Below are positions 24,470 to 32,582 of a stretch of DNA of 51,070 bases, piece by piece. How positions within the stretch are numbered: the first letter of the stretch is position 1; each line of letters begins with the position of its first letter. Under the pieces are notes generated by a model. That model did no database searches. It saw only the letters and a list, made by a program, of their open reading frames with translations, and was not told the origin of the DNA. The stretch spans positions 1-51,070 of the forward strand of contig CAJXTG010000009.1 in assembly GCA_913060655.1 (NCBI GenBank). Direction: 5' to 3'. The position numbers and the translations under genes were made by a program. Source of the DNA: an uncultured Nitriliruptoraceae bacterium (GTDB taxonomy: Bacteria; Actinomycetota; Nitriliruptoria; Nitriliruptorales; Nitriliruptoraceae).

Positions 24470-25338
24470 CCGGCGCCACCCTCGCCCCGACCCCCCGGCT
24501 GTCGCGTCGGAACCGACGTCGGGCCGCCAGCATCGGTCTGAGCGCCGGCATCGCCGCACTCGCCATCTTCTGGATGTCCCCGATGTACCTCGTGTTCGTC
24601 AACTCCATGAAGGACTTCGGGGAGATCCTGCGCAACGCCGCCGCGCTGCCCGAGCGCTTCATGTCCGACAACTACGAGGTCGCCTGGGAGCTCGCCGACT
24701 TCGCCACGGCCCTGGTGAACTCCCTGTTCGTCACCGTGCTCGCCGTGGGGGGCCTCGTCATCATCGGGGCGATGGCCGCGTGGCGGATGGCCCGCCGCCC
24801 CCACCGCTGGCACAAGGTGCTGTTCAGCCTGTTCGTCGTGGCCATGGTCGTCCCGTTCCAGACCCTGATGATCCCGACCGTGCAGCTGTCCACCTGGCTG
24901 GGCGTGGTGAACACGCGCAGCGGGCTCGTCCTCCTCTACCTGAGCTTCGGCATGCCGCTGACCGTGTTCTTCCTCCACGGTTTCGTGCAGTCATCCGTCC
25001 CGCGCGAGATCGAGGAGGCCGCCCGCATCGACGGCGCATCCTCGTGGCAGACGTTCCGACTGGTCGTCCTCCCGCTGATGCGACCGATGATCGCGACGGT
25101 CTCCATCCTGCACGCCTTCTGGATCTGGAACGACTTCCTCCTCCCGCTGCTCGTCCTCTTCGACCCGGCACGCAGAACGATCCCGTTGGCCATCTTCTCC
25201 TTCTTCGGCGTCCACAGCGACCAGTGGGACCTCGCGACCGCAGCGCTCGTGATGGGCATGGTCCCCATCGTCGTCTTCTTCCTCGTCTTCCAGCGCTTCA
25301 TCATCCGCGGCGTCGCCGCCGGATCGCTCAAGGGCTGA
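24466..25338 (+). CDS. ABC sugar transporter permease, MalG-like
   Basis: A 290-residue permease with six predicted helices and the EAA loop EEAARIDGASSWQTF in the C-terminal half. The C-terminus VFQRFIIRGVAAGSLKG is the canonical MalG-type end that contacts the ATPase. It forms a heterodimer with the MalF-like protein. GTG start overlaps the upstream stop. It is followed after 29 bp by the dehydrogenase gene in the same direction, with no sign of a terminator between. Confidence 0.94.
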   Translation: MTGATLAPTPRLSRRNRRRAASIGLSAGIAALAIFWMSPMYLVFVNSMKDFGEILRNAAALPERFMSDNYEVAWELADFATALVNSLFVTVLAVGGLVIIGAMAAWRMARRPHRWHKVLFSLFVVAMVVPFQTLMIPTVQLSTWLGVVNTRSGLVLLYLSFGMPLTVFFLHGFVQSSVPREIEEAARIDGASSWQTFRLVVLPLMRPMIATVSILHAFWIWNDFLLPLLVLFDPARRTIPLAIFSFFGVHSDQWDLATAALVMGMVPIVVFFLVFQRFIIRGVAAGSLKG

Positions 25339-25367
25339 GGCCCGCACGACCACGCAGGAGTGGGTCC

Positions 25368-26612
25368 ATGGACGACATCCGTGTCGGCATCATCGGTCTC
25401 GGCACCCGCGGGACCCATGCGCTCGCGCGCAACATGGCCGAGACGTACCCGGAGCACCGGCTGCGCGTGACCGCCCTCCACGACCGCAACCCGGACCGCA
25501 CCCGCGAGGCCGCGCAGGACCTGGCCGCGCAGTATGCCGCGATCGGCGTCACCATCGACCCGACCCTGCACACCGACGGGCATGCGCTGATCGCCGACCC
25601 CGACGTCGACCTCGTCATGGTCGTCTCGATCACGGACACGCACCGCGAGTACGCGGTCCCTGCGCTCGAGTCCGGCAAACGCGTCTACTGCGACAAGCCG
25701 CTCGCGCACACCGTCGAGGACGCCGTCGCCATCGTCGAGGCGGAACGCCGGTCGGACAACCGCCTGATCATGGGCTTCACCCGTCGCTACGAGCAGGCCT
25801 GGCGGACCGCCGCGGACCTGCTCGCCGACGGCGCGATCGGGCGGCTGCAGCTCCTCCAGGTCCGCGACATGATCCCCTACCACCGCTACCTGACCGGCTG
25901 GTGGCGTCGGCGCGAATGGTCCGGTGGGGCGCTGAACGACAAGGGCAGCCACCTGTTCGACGTGTTCAACTGGCTCACGGGTGAGCGTGCGCTGCGCGTG
26001 TCGGCCGTCGGTGGGCGTCGAGCGCTCGACGAGCCGGCAGGACACGCCGACCGCTGCCACCGCTGCGAGCTGACCTGCCCCTACCGCCGGCGCGAGTTCG
26101 CCACCGGCGCGCCCGTCGCCGAGGACGTGTTCACCCACGCCGGCGCGTCGTGGCTCGCGGAGACCGACGAACGCTACGTCGACGACACCTGCGTGTACGC
26201 CCCGGGGACGGACCTCTGGCACGGCGGCTCGGTCCAGTTCACCTACCCCGACGGCCTGGTCGCCAGCTACGTCTACACGATCTTCGGTCAGGAGGCCGAC
26301 GATGAGGAGACCCTCGAGCTCGTCGGCTCCGAGGGGCGCATCGTGCTCACACGGGCGACCGGAGAGGTCCGGCTCATCGCCGAGCACGGCGCACGCCGGG
26401 AGGTGCTGGACCGTCGCGGCCCGCACTTCACCGACTCGCACTTCGGTGCGGACAAGGCGCTGATGGGTGACCTCCGGACCTTCGCCCTCGGCGGCGCACC
26501 GCCCGTCTCCGCCGACGACGGGCTCGAGGCGACCCGCATGGTCGTCGCGGCGCACGCGTCGATGGAGGCCGACGGGCGGACCGTCGAGATGAAGGAGATC
26601 CCCGATGTCTGA
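25368..26612 (+). CDS. Gfo/Idh/MocA-family NAD(P)-dependent oxidoreductase
   Basis: A 414-residue dehydrogenase. The Rossmann fold has GIIGLGTRG at residues 7-15, the cofactor/catalytic lysine motif is CDKPLAHT (Lys110), and the conserved histidine is in DKGSHLFD (His195). Family enzymes oxidise a sugar, inositol or glycoside hydroxyl, often at C3, or reduce the ketone. A cysteine cluster at 230, 233 and 237 (CHRCELTCPY) inserted in the substrate domain may bind a metal; it occurs in one branch of the family. ATG is preceded by GCAGGAG. The stop overlaps the PHP gene by 8 bp. The substrate is unknown but presumably derives from the imported compound. Confidence 0.92.
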   Translation: MDDIRVGIIGLGTRGTHALARNMAETYPEHRLRVTALHDRNPDRTREAAQDLAAQYAAIGVTIDPTLHTDGHALIADPDVDLVMVVSITDTHREYAVPALESGKRVYCDKPLAHTVEDAVAIVEAERRSDNRLIMGFTRRYEQAWRTAADLLADGAIGRLQLLQVRDMIPYHRYLTGWWRRREWSGGALNDKGSHLFDVFNWLTGERALRVSAVGGRRALDEPAGHADRCHRCELTCPYRRREFATGAPVAEDVFTHAGASWLAETDERYVDDTCVYAPGTDLWHGGSVQFTYPDGLVASYVYTIFGQEADDEETLELVGSEGRIVLTRATGEVRLIAEHGARREVLDRRGPHFTDSHFGADKALMGDLRTFALGGAPPVSADDGLEATRMVVAAHASMEADGRTVEMKEIPDV

Positions 26613-28143
26613 CCCGTCCGCGGTCCCCGACGGCCTCGACGTCTTCTACGGTGACCTCCACAGTCACTGCGACGTCGGATACGGCCACGGCACCCTCGAC
26701 GAGGCGTACCGCAACGCACGACTGTCGCTCGACTTCGTCGCGATCACGCCGCATGCGCACTGGCACGACCTGCCGTCGGAGGACGACGAACGTCTCGGCT
26801 ACCTGCGGGACTACCACCTGCGCGGCTTCGCGCGCACCCGGGACCAGTGGCCACGCGTGCTCGAGCTCGCCGCGGCCAACCACGAGCCCGGCCGTTTCGT
26901 CACCTTCGTCGCCTTCGAGTGGCACTCGATGGCCTACGGCGACCACAACGTCTACTTCCGGGACGGTGACGGTGAGGTGCTGCGCGCCCCGGACCTCCCT
27001 GCGCTGCGCGAGGCGATCCGCCAGGTGCGCGCCCAAGGCGGGGACGCGATCGCCATCCCACATCACATCGGCTACCGCCCGCCCGGCCGCGGCATCGAGT
27101 GGTCCGCCTACACCGAGGAGGTCTCCCCCGTCGTCGAAGCCCTGTCGATGCACGGGGCGGCCGAGTCCGGCGAGGGCCCCTTCCCCTACCTGCACACGAT
27201 GGGGCCGCGGGACGCCGCGAGCACGTACCAGCACGGACTGGCGCTCGGACACCGGGTCGGCATCATCGGCTCCTCCGACCACCACAGCGGCCACCCGGGC
27301 AGCTACGGCCACGGTCGGCTGGCCGTGTGGGCGCAGGACCTGACCCGCGAGGGCATCTGGGAGGCGATCCGTGCGCGGCGGACCTACGCGCTCTCGGGCG
27401 GCGACCAGCGGGTGGCGCTCCGCGTCGCCGACCACTTCCTCGGCGACGTGGCCCCCGCCACCCCCGTCCGCGAGGCGCTCGTGGAGGTCATCGGGTCCGG
27501 CCCGGTCGACAGCGTCGAGCTGCTGCACCGCAACCGCGTGGTCGCCCGCGCGGACGCCGGCGTCGGGCGGCTCGCCCCGCAGCTGGAGACCCCGGCCCGG
27601 ACGCACCTCGAGGTCGGCTGGGCGGAGGTCGGCGTGCCCGTCTCCTGGGACGTGGAGGTCCGCGTCGAGGGCGGGCGGCTGCTCGCCGTGGACCCGCGGT
27701 TCCGCGGGCTGCACGTCGTCGCCCCGCAGGACATGGACGAGCGCGACTACGCGGTCAGCGCCTGGTCCCGCACGCCCGAGGGAGGGGTCCGCTTCACGAC
27801 CCGGACCGAGGGCAACGTGAACTCAGCCACTCCCGGCATGCAGGGGCTCGCGCTCGACGTCGACGGCGACGAGCGGACCGTGCTCGTCGCGACGTTCAAC
27901 GGTCACGAGGAGCGCGTCCCGCTCCGCGACCTCGTCGAAGGACCGCGCACCGGTCGGCTCGGCGGATTCCTCGCGCCCGCATGGGCGTTCAGCCGTGCGG
28001 TCGGGCTGCGTGAGCGCACCGTCCGGATGGAGTTCGAGCACCGACCGGAGCGGCCCTCCGGCGAGCGTGACTGGTACACGGTGCGGGTCCGACAGGTCGA
28101 CGGGCAGGCCGCGTGGACGAGCCCCGTCTGGGTCGAGGCCTGA
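26605..28143 (+). CDS. PHP-domain metallohydrolase (CehA/McbA- or DUF3604-like)
   Basis: A 512-residue protein whose first ~240 residues are a polymerase-and-histidinol-phosphatase (PHP) metal hydrolase. Ligands seen are GDLHSH (Asp17, His19, His21), ITPHAHWH (His50, His52, His54), FEWHS (Glu105, His107), IPHH (His153, His154) and SSDHHSGH (Asp225, His226, His227). The remaining ~270 residues look beta-rich and are not recognised. The PHP fold hydrolyses phosphoesters or, in the CehA/McbA branch, carbamate or amide bonds. There is no signal peptide, so it acts inside the cell. Last gene of the ABC-dehydrogenase operon; its job is probably release of a substituent from the imported sugar derivative. 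Confidence 0.87.
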   Translation: MSDPSAVPDGLDVFYGDLHSHCDVGYGHGTLDEAYRNARLSLDFVAITPHAHWHDLPSEDDERLGYLRDYHLRGFARTRDQWPRVLELAAANHEPGRFVTFVAFEWHSMAYGDHNVYFRDGDGEVLRAPDLPALREAIRQVRAQGGDAIAIPHHIGYRPPGRGIEWSAYTEEVSPVVEALSMHGAAESGEGPFPYLHTMGPRDAASTYQHGLALGHRVGIIGSSDHHSGHPGSYGHGRLAVWAQDLTREGIWEAIRARRTYALSGGDQRVALRVADHFLGDVAPATPVREALVEVIGSGPVDSVELLHRNRVVARADAGVGRLAPQLETPARTHLEVGWAEVGVPVSWDVEVRVEGGRLLAVDPRFRGLHVVAPQDMDERDYAVSAWSRTPEGGVRFTTRTEGNVNSATPGMQGLALDVDGDERTVLVATFNGHEERVPLRDLVEGPRTGRLGGFLAPAWAFSRAVGLRERTVRMEFEHRPERPSGERDWYTVRVRQVDGQAAWTSPVWVEA

Positions 28144-28164
28144 CGGGCCGACGCGCCGCAGGGG

Positions 28165-28207
28165 ACGTCGCCGTCAGGCGGCCGCATCCTCGCGGACGTC
28201 GCGGTAG
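28165..28207. repeat. left copy of 43-bp direct repeat flanking the BspA/two-component islet
   Basis: Matches 32540-32582 at 40 of 43 positions, with the first 28 identical. It lies 21 bases after the PHP gene stop. Read on the minus strand it encodes the EDAAA-stop end of the NYN-LOTUS protein, though no such gene precedes it here. The copies are exactly 4,375 bp apart and bound a stretch of lower G+C. This is the layout of an attachment-site duplication, but no recombinase gene lies between. Confidence 0.75.
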
Positions 28208-28262
28208 GGGCGCTCAAGGACCCCGATGTCGATCCGCGGACCAGACCCAAGAATGTTGCCCC

Positions 28263-28276
28263 GTGTGCGCGCACAC
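28263..28276. repeat. 14-bp perfect palindrome GTGTGCGCGCACAC
   Basis: A perfect palindrome flanked by C-runs, 46 bases past the 3' end of the BspA-like gene and inside the islet's left end. It could be a binding site for a dimeric protein or part of a weak terminator for the minus-strand BspA gene. Apart from this and the direct repeat, 28144-28321 holds nothing I can support. Confidence 0.5.
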
Positions 28277-28321
28277 CCCACTTCCACGGATGCCCGTTCA
28301 CGGTCGGCCGGAGCTTCGTCC

Positions 28322-29821
28322 TCAGTCCCTGCGGAACGCCGACACCCTGGCCGCGACTGAGGCTGCACGCAGTCCGCCGACGGTCAGGACGACGAGAACG
28401 ACCCACCGCCACACGGGAGGCGGGCCCTCACCCGAGGGGACCGACGTCGGCACCGGACCACCCACGACACCCAGCGGCATCGGCGCCGTCCACTCGACGA
28501 GCTCCACCCGGAGCTCCTCACCCACAGCAGCCGCCGGCACGACGAACGAGAACGTCCCCGTCCCGTCAGGACCGATGCGCACCCCGGAAGATACGAACAC
28601 CGGGTTGTATGCGGCACGCCACAGGATGTCGATCCCCGGATCAGCTTCCGACACCGTGCAGGTCACCGACCCGCCCGCCGTAAGCACGGCCGGCACACAC
28701 GCCAGGCTCGGGCCTGACACGGGAGACGGCGCGGCGGCCGGCTCCGCACACGCACCCGCCACCGTGCCCCCATCGGCATCACCGGAGATCGTCCAACCCC
28801 GGTCATCGACCAGCACGCCACGCGCCGCATCCGACGCCGCCGACCGCACCAGCCCATTCGCCCCGAGCGACCGGCCCGAGACCGCCGGATCCAACCCCGC
28901 CCAACCGATCAACGTCGCGTCATAGCACGACACCGACAACCCAGATCCGACGAGCATGGACGACAGATTGACGCTGCTGTTCAGCGTCCACCCACCAATG
29001 TCACGATCGAACGCGAGTGCATTCAGAAAGAGCTCGCGCATGTCGGTCACGCTTGAAGTGTTCCACCCACCGATGTCCTGATTGAACGCCACCGCCTCGC
29101 GGAACATCCGGTACATGAGGCCAACGCTTGACGTGTCCCAGGCCCCGATGTCCTGGTTGAACGCTGCAGCACCTTGAAACGCGAAGCGCATGTCGTAGAC
29201 CTTCGAGGTGTCCCAACCACCGATGTCCTGGTTGAACGCGACTGCCCCTGTGAACATCTCGTTGATAGAAGTGACGTTTGACACGTTCCAGGCGCCGATG
29301 TCCTGGTTGAAGGACACGGCTCCGCTGAACATGGCCCTCAAGTAGGTCACGCTCGACGTATCCCAACCGCCGATGTCCTGATTGAACTCCGACGCGCCCT
29401 GCAACATCTTCCACATGTTCGTCACGTTCGACGTGTCCCAACCGCCGATGTCCTGATTGAACTCCGACGCGCCGTCGAACATCGACACCATCGTGGTCAC
29501 GTTCGACGTGTCCCAACTGCTGATGTCCGCGTTGAACGCAGCTTCGTTGAGAAACAGCGCATCCATATCGGTGATGCCTGAGGTGCAGACGGTCGACGCG
29601 TTCAACGTCGTGATGGCACTCTTGTCGGAGACAGCCGTGTAGGTCACCCCATCGATCTCAGCCGTCGCCCCAGCCTTCGCGCCATCGCACACCAACGTCT
29701 CGCCGACGAACGCGAACGTCCCATTCGCCGAGGCGTCGTCGACGGCCATGACGAGATGGAGGATGCCGAGAGCGGTGACGACGAGTCCGCTGACGACCCA
29801 GGTGCGTGGCGATGTCAGCAT
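28322..29821 (-). CDS. BspA-family leucine-rich-repeat (DUF285) surface protein
   Basis: A 499-residue exported protein. A signal peptide/anchor ([20 protein letters not shown]...) precedes a short domain. Eight 25-residue units follow, most beginning [16 protein letters not shown], the DUF285/BspA repeat. Then come a [11 protein letters not shown] segment often found after such repeats, a beta-sandwich-like region (about 370-445), and a C-terminal hydrophobic helix with basic end AFRRD that would hold it in the membrane. BspA repeats mediate adhesion or ligand binding at the cell surface. The ATG at 29821 follows GAGGGG; GTG 29833 is an alternative. Lower G+C than neighbours and rarity of the family in actinobacteria suggest acquisition by transfer. 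Confidence 0.9.
   Translation of the reverse strand: MLTSPRTWVVSGLVVTALGILHLVMAVDDASANGTFAFVGETLVCDGAKAGATAEIDGVTYTAVSDKSAITTLNASTVCTSGITDMDALFLNEAAFNADISSWDTSNVTTMVSMFDGASEFNQDIGGWDTSNVTNMWKMLQGASEFNQDIGGWDTSSVTYLRAMFSGAVSFNQDIGAWNVSNVTSINEMFTGAVAFNQDIGGWDTSKVYDMRFAFQGAAAFNQDIGAWDTSSVGLMYRMFREAVAFNQDIGGWNTSSVTDMRELFLNALAFDRDIGGWTLNSSVNLSSMLVGSGLSVSCYDATLIGWAGLDPAVSGRSLGANGLVRSAASDAARGVLVDDRGWTISGDADGGTVAGACAEPAAAPSPVSGPSLACVPAVLTAGGSVTCTVSEADPGIDILWRAAYNPVFVSSGVRIGPDGTGTFSFVVPAAAVGEELRVELVEWTAPMPLGVVGGPVPTSVPSGEGPPPVWRWVVLVVLTVGGLRAASVAARVSAFRRD
28937..29536 (-). repeat. eight tandem 75-bp repeats encoding BspA units
   Basis: Imperfect tandem units of 75 bp (25 codons), the core reading CCGATGTCCTGGTTGAACG on the plus strand at a strict 75-bp period. 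Units 1 and 8 are the most diverged. Nucleotide conservation of the FNQDIG core between units suggests expansion by recombination or slippage. Copy number may vary among strains. It is coding sequence, not a CRISPR array. Confidence 0.88.
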
Positions 29822-29975
29822 TGTTCCCCTCACGACTTCACGTCATTACGGCTGACGAGGAGGAGACCAGTCCGAGACACCGCCCACCAGGCTCTTGGCA
29901 CGAATCACGACGAGGTGTCGCACTACCGCGACACTTCACGCCAACTCGACGCTGCACCAGCGACCAATCGAGCCC

Positions 29976-31742
29976 TCAGGCCCCGCCACCCGACATGCGA
30001 CCGGCGGCGAGCACCACCTCAAGACGCGTCCCGCCCGCCGGGCGCTGGATACGTGACCACGCCCCGGGGGCGACCGCATCGAGATGCGCAGAACCGATCC
30101 CCGCAGCGCCAGTCCCAGGTCCCACACCATCATCCTCGACCTCGACTCGGAGTCCCTCGCCGCGGCGACGAACGTCGACGACGCGGACAACCACCTGCCG
30201 GGCCGTGCCGTGCCGCCGTGCGTTCGTGAGCGCCTCCGAGACGATCCCGACGATGAGATCGTCGAACCGTCGCCCGAGCGGAGCCGCGACATCCAGCTCC
30301 AGCTGCACATCGAGGAGGCCGGCCCATCGTGCACCGAGCTCACCCAGGCGTTCCGCGAGGGGTGACGGCACGTCGCCCGGCCGAGCGCTCATCGCACACT
30401 CGATACGGGCAGCGACCTGCTTCAGCTCGACGCCGATCGCGTGTTCGTCGTGACCAAGACGGTCGATGCGCGCAGCGGCCGCGATCAGTTCGCCCTGAAG
30501 GTCGCCGTGCAACCGATCCGCGACGTCACGGGCCGCCGCGGCATCGAGATGGCTACGTCGCAGCTGCCCGTACCAGTCCGGCCCGAGCATCGCGACGAGC
30601 TGCGCGCGGACCGCGTCCCGGTCGTGCACGACGGTCGCCGCGATGCTCGAAGCGAGAACGATCGGAACGATCCAGGCAACGACGAGCCCGACGAGCCCAG
30701 CGGTCGTGAGGACGAACTCCGGTACCAGCAGACCGCGGACGAGGGTCGCGCTGGCCGCCGCAGCGATGAGGACCAGCGACAGATGCGCGGTACCCGACAC
30801 GGTGCTCTCGACGCTGGGGCGTGATGCCCGGGCGAGGGCGAGCAGCGTCGCCAGTGTGCCGGCCGCGACGAGGCCGGTCACCACCGCACGCAACGGCGTG
30901 ACGCGGTTGAGCGCGAAGAGCGTGATGACCAGGCCGTGCACGAGCATCGGGACGAGCACCGGGTAGGCGGGTCGCCGCAGCATCGCACGGACGAGCCCGC
31001 GGAACGTCAGGTCGCTCGAGGGCACCATGGCGCCGGACCACAGGCGATGCGTGAGCGGGCGCAGGTCCTCCTCCACCGCAGACGTCAGCAGCCGCGCCGC
31101 TTCCGAGGCCGGGACCCGCTGTATCGCGCCGCGCAACTCACCGAGGACGAGCGCAGCCTCCTCCCGGGCAGCGGCACCCTCCTCGGTGGTTCGCCCGTCC
31201 GCGGCGATCGAGCCGTGCTGCATCGGAGCAGCGGACGACGACACGGGGTCGATCAGGCCAGCGAACGTCTCCGCGACCAGCAGCCGGTGCTCCATCCGGT
31301 GACGGGCGAGGGTCGCGCGGATGAGGACGACCACCGGAACCATCGCCATCCCGACCACCGCGCCCTGCAGCAGACGACCAGCGTTCGAACCAAACCCCGT
31401 CGAGGTGAGGCCCAGGACGGCCCCCATCCCAGTGGTACCGAGCACCTTGACGCCACCGAGGAGCGCCCCAGTGGCGAGGGTGACGAGGATCGGGAGGGGC
31501 CTGCGACCTCGCCGCCGACGAGTGGCACGGACAAGAGCCGCGGCGATGAGCACACACGGCAGGAACGCGACGAGGTTGGCCACCGTCCAGCCGGCGACAC
31601 TCGCTGCATTCGGCTCCGCGAGGTCGGCGACCGAGGCGAGGGTCGTCGGGATGACGATGGTGAGCAGTGCCGGAGCATCGAGGAACCACTCACCACCGAG
31701 ATCCTGACGGATCCGAGCGATGGAGCCCGGCGAGGGTCTCAC
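29976..31742 (-). CDS. multi-pass membrane sensor histidine kinase
   Basis: A 588-residue kinase. About ten hydrophobic segments occupy residues 25-370, broken by a cytoplasmic stretch near 140-240. The dimerisation/phosphoacceptor helix is DRLHGDLQGEL with His412. The ATPase domain has N-box SEALTNARRHG (about 502-512), G1 EDDGVGPG and a C-terminal GIGSAHLDAV. The LHGDLQ form is a variant of the HDxxxQ acceptor of NarL-type kinases. It senses an unknown membrane or external signal and should phosphorylate the adjacent response regulator, with which it shares GTGA. The BspA-like gene follows in the same direction after 154 bp, a plausible target or partner. Confidence 0.9.
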   Translation of the reverse strand: MRPSPGSIARIRQDLGGEWFLDAPALLTIVIPTTLASVADLAEPNAASVAGWTVANLVAFLPCVLIAAALVRATRRRRGRRPLPILVTLATGALLGGVKVLGTTGMGAVLGLTSTGFGSNAGRLLQGAVVGMAMVPVVVLIRATLARHRMEHRLLVAETFAGLIDPVSSSAAPMQHGSIAADGRTTEEGAAAREEAALVLGELRGAIQRVPASEAARLLTSAVEEDLRPLTHRLWSGAMVPSSDLTFRGLVRAMLRRPAYPVLVPMLVHGLVITLFALNRVTPLRAVVTGLVAAGTLATLLALARASRPSVESTVSGTAHLSLVLIAAAASATLVRGLLVPEFVLTTAGLVGLVVAWIVPIVLASSIAATVVHDRDAVRAQLVAMLGPDWYGQLRRSHLDAAAARDVADRLHGDLQGELIAAAARIDRLGHDEHAIGVELKQVAARIECAMSARPGDVPSPLAERLGELGARWAGLLDVQLELDVAAPLGRRFDDLIVGIVSEALTNARRHGTARQVVVRVVDVRRRGEGLRVEVEDDGVGPGTGAAGIGSAHLDAVAPGAWSRIQRPAGGTRLEVVLAAGRMSGGGA

Positions 31743-32458
31743 GATGGCGCAGTTCCGTCCGCCTCCGCCGGCGGCCCGTCGCTGTCGAGGGGACCATGAC
31801 CGCCGAGACCTCGGAAGTAGACGCGAGCCAGATGGACCCGCTGGTTGCGGGCGGCGTCGGCGGAGAGGCCGAGCACGCGCCCCATCCGCTGGACCGTCTT
31901 CTCCACCGTCCGCTCCGAGATCGAACGACGAGCCGCGATCTCGGCGTTGCTCAGCCCTTCCGCGACCAGGCGCAGCGTCGCGATCTGGGCATCGGTGAGC
32001 GCTCCCAGTCCCTGCCCACCGGCGCTGCGCGAGCGTGTCCAGCGTGCAGCATCACCACGCGCTCCCACTCCGTCCTCCGCGACCTCAGCCAGGACCTCAC
32101 GGACGATGCCAAGAAGCATCTCGACCGACGTCACGGCCGACTTCGGGAGGTAGCGGGCACGTGCCGGCAGCTCCGCGATGCCCTCGCCGGCCAGCCGCGG
32201 GTCCAGGAGGCTCGTGAGCATGATCAGGCCGACGTCCGGCTGGCGATGGCGCAGCTCCTGCGCGAGGTCGAGCCCGGTCGGCCCGGCACCGAGGTGCACG
32301 TCGAGGATCGCCACGACGATACGGCGCTCTGCGACGACCGCGAACGCCTCATCCGCACGGCCGACCGCGACGACCTCGAGTCCACCATCGGACAGAGTCG
32401 ACTGCAGCATCAGACGCGTCAGGGGGTCGTCCTCGACGACGAGCGTGGTGATGGCCAT
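31739..32458 (-). CDS. response regulator, receiver plus LuxR-type HTH
   Basis: A 239-residue regulator. The receiver domain has the acidic pair VVEDD (about 8-11), phosphoacceptor Asp53 in AILDVHLG, and Lys106 in YLPKSAV. A variable linker leads to a LuxR/NarL helix-turn-helix at about 154-195 (LTDAQIATLRLVAEGLSNAEIA, then SERTVEKTVQRM). ATG at 32458 is chosen because the receiver begins directly there; no strong ribosome site precedes it. CATACT lies 5 bases upstream, so a leaderless transcript is possible. It is the first gene of the islet, starting 82 bases from the right direct repeat, and is coupled to the kinase by GTGA overlap. Confidence 0.9.
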   Translation of the reverse strand: MAITTLVVEDDPLTRLMLQSTLSDGGLEVVAVGRADEAFAVVAERRIVVAILDVHLGAGPTGLDLAQELRHRQPDVGLIMLTSLLDPRLAGEGIAELPARARYLPKSAVTSVEMLLGIVREVLAEVAEDGVGARGDAARWTRSRSAGGQGLGALTDAQIATLRLVAEGLSNAEIAARRSISERTVEKTVQRMGRVLGLSADAARNQRVHLARVYFRGLGGHGPLDSDGPPAEADGTAPS

Positions 32459-32539
32459 GCGGCAGTATGGCCGGCGTGCGCCCAAGGCGTGCCGAGTTGA
32501 GGCGGACCGCACGAGGAACTGTCGCGCCACCACGACGGA

Positions 32540-32582
32540 ACGTCGCCGTCAGGCGGCCGCATCCTCGGGGACGTAGAGGTAG
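32540..32582. repeat. right copy of 43-bp direct repeat, within the 3' end of the NYN-LOTUS gene
   Basis: This copy contains the last codons and TGA of the NYN-LOTUS gene (stop at 32549-32551). It equals 28165-28207 at 40 of 43 positions. Recombination between the copies would remove 4,375 bp and leave the NYN gene intact, ending about 30 bp from the convergent PHP gene. Confidence 0.75.

Noticed and set aside
28174-28368. A 64-codon minus-strand frame ending in EDAAA
   Set aside because: Only its last few codons match the NYN-LOTUS protein, through the direct repeat. No other homology or ribosome site supports it, so it is treated as part of the repeat, not a gene.
28937-29536. Regular repeats that could suggest a CRISPR array
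   Set aside because: The repeats are in frame, 75 bp long without unique spacers, and encode BspA leucine-rich units.
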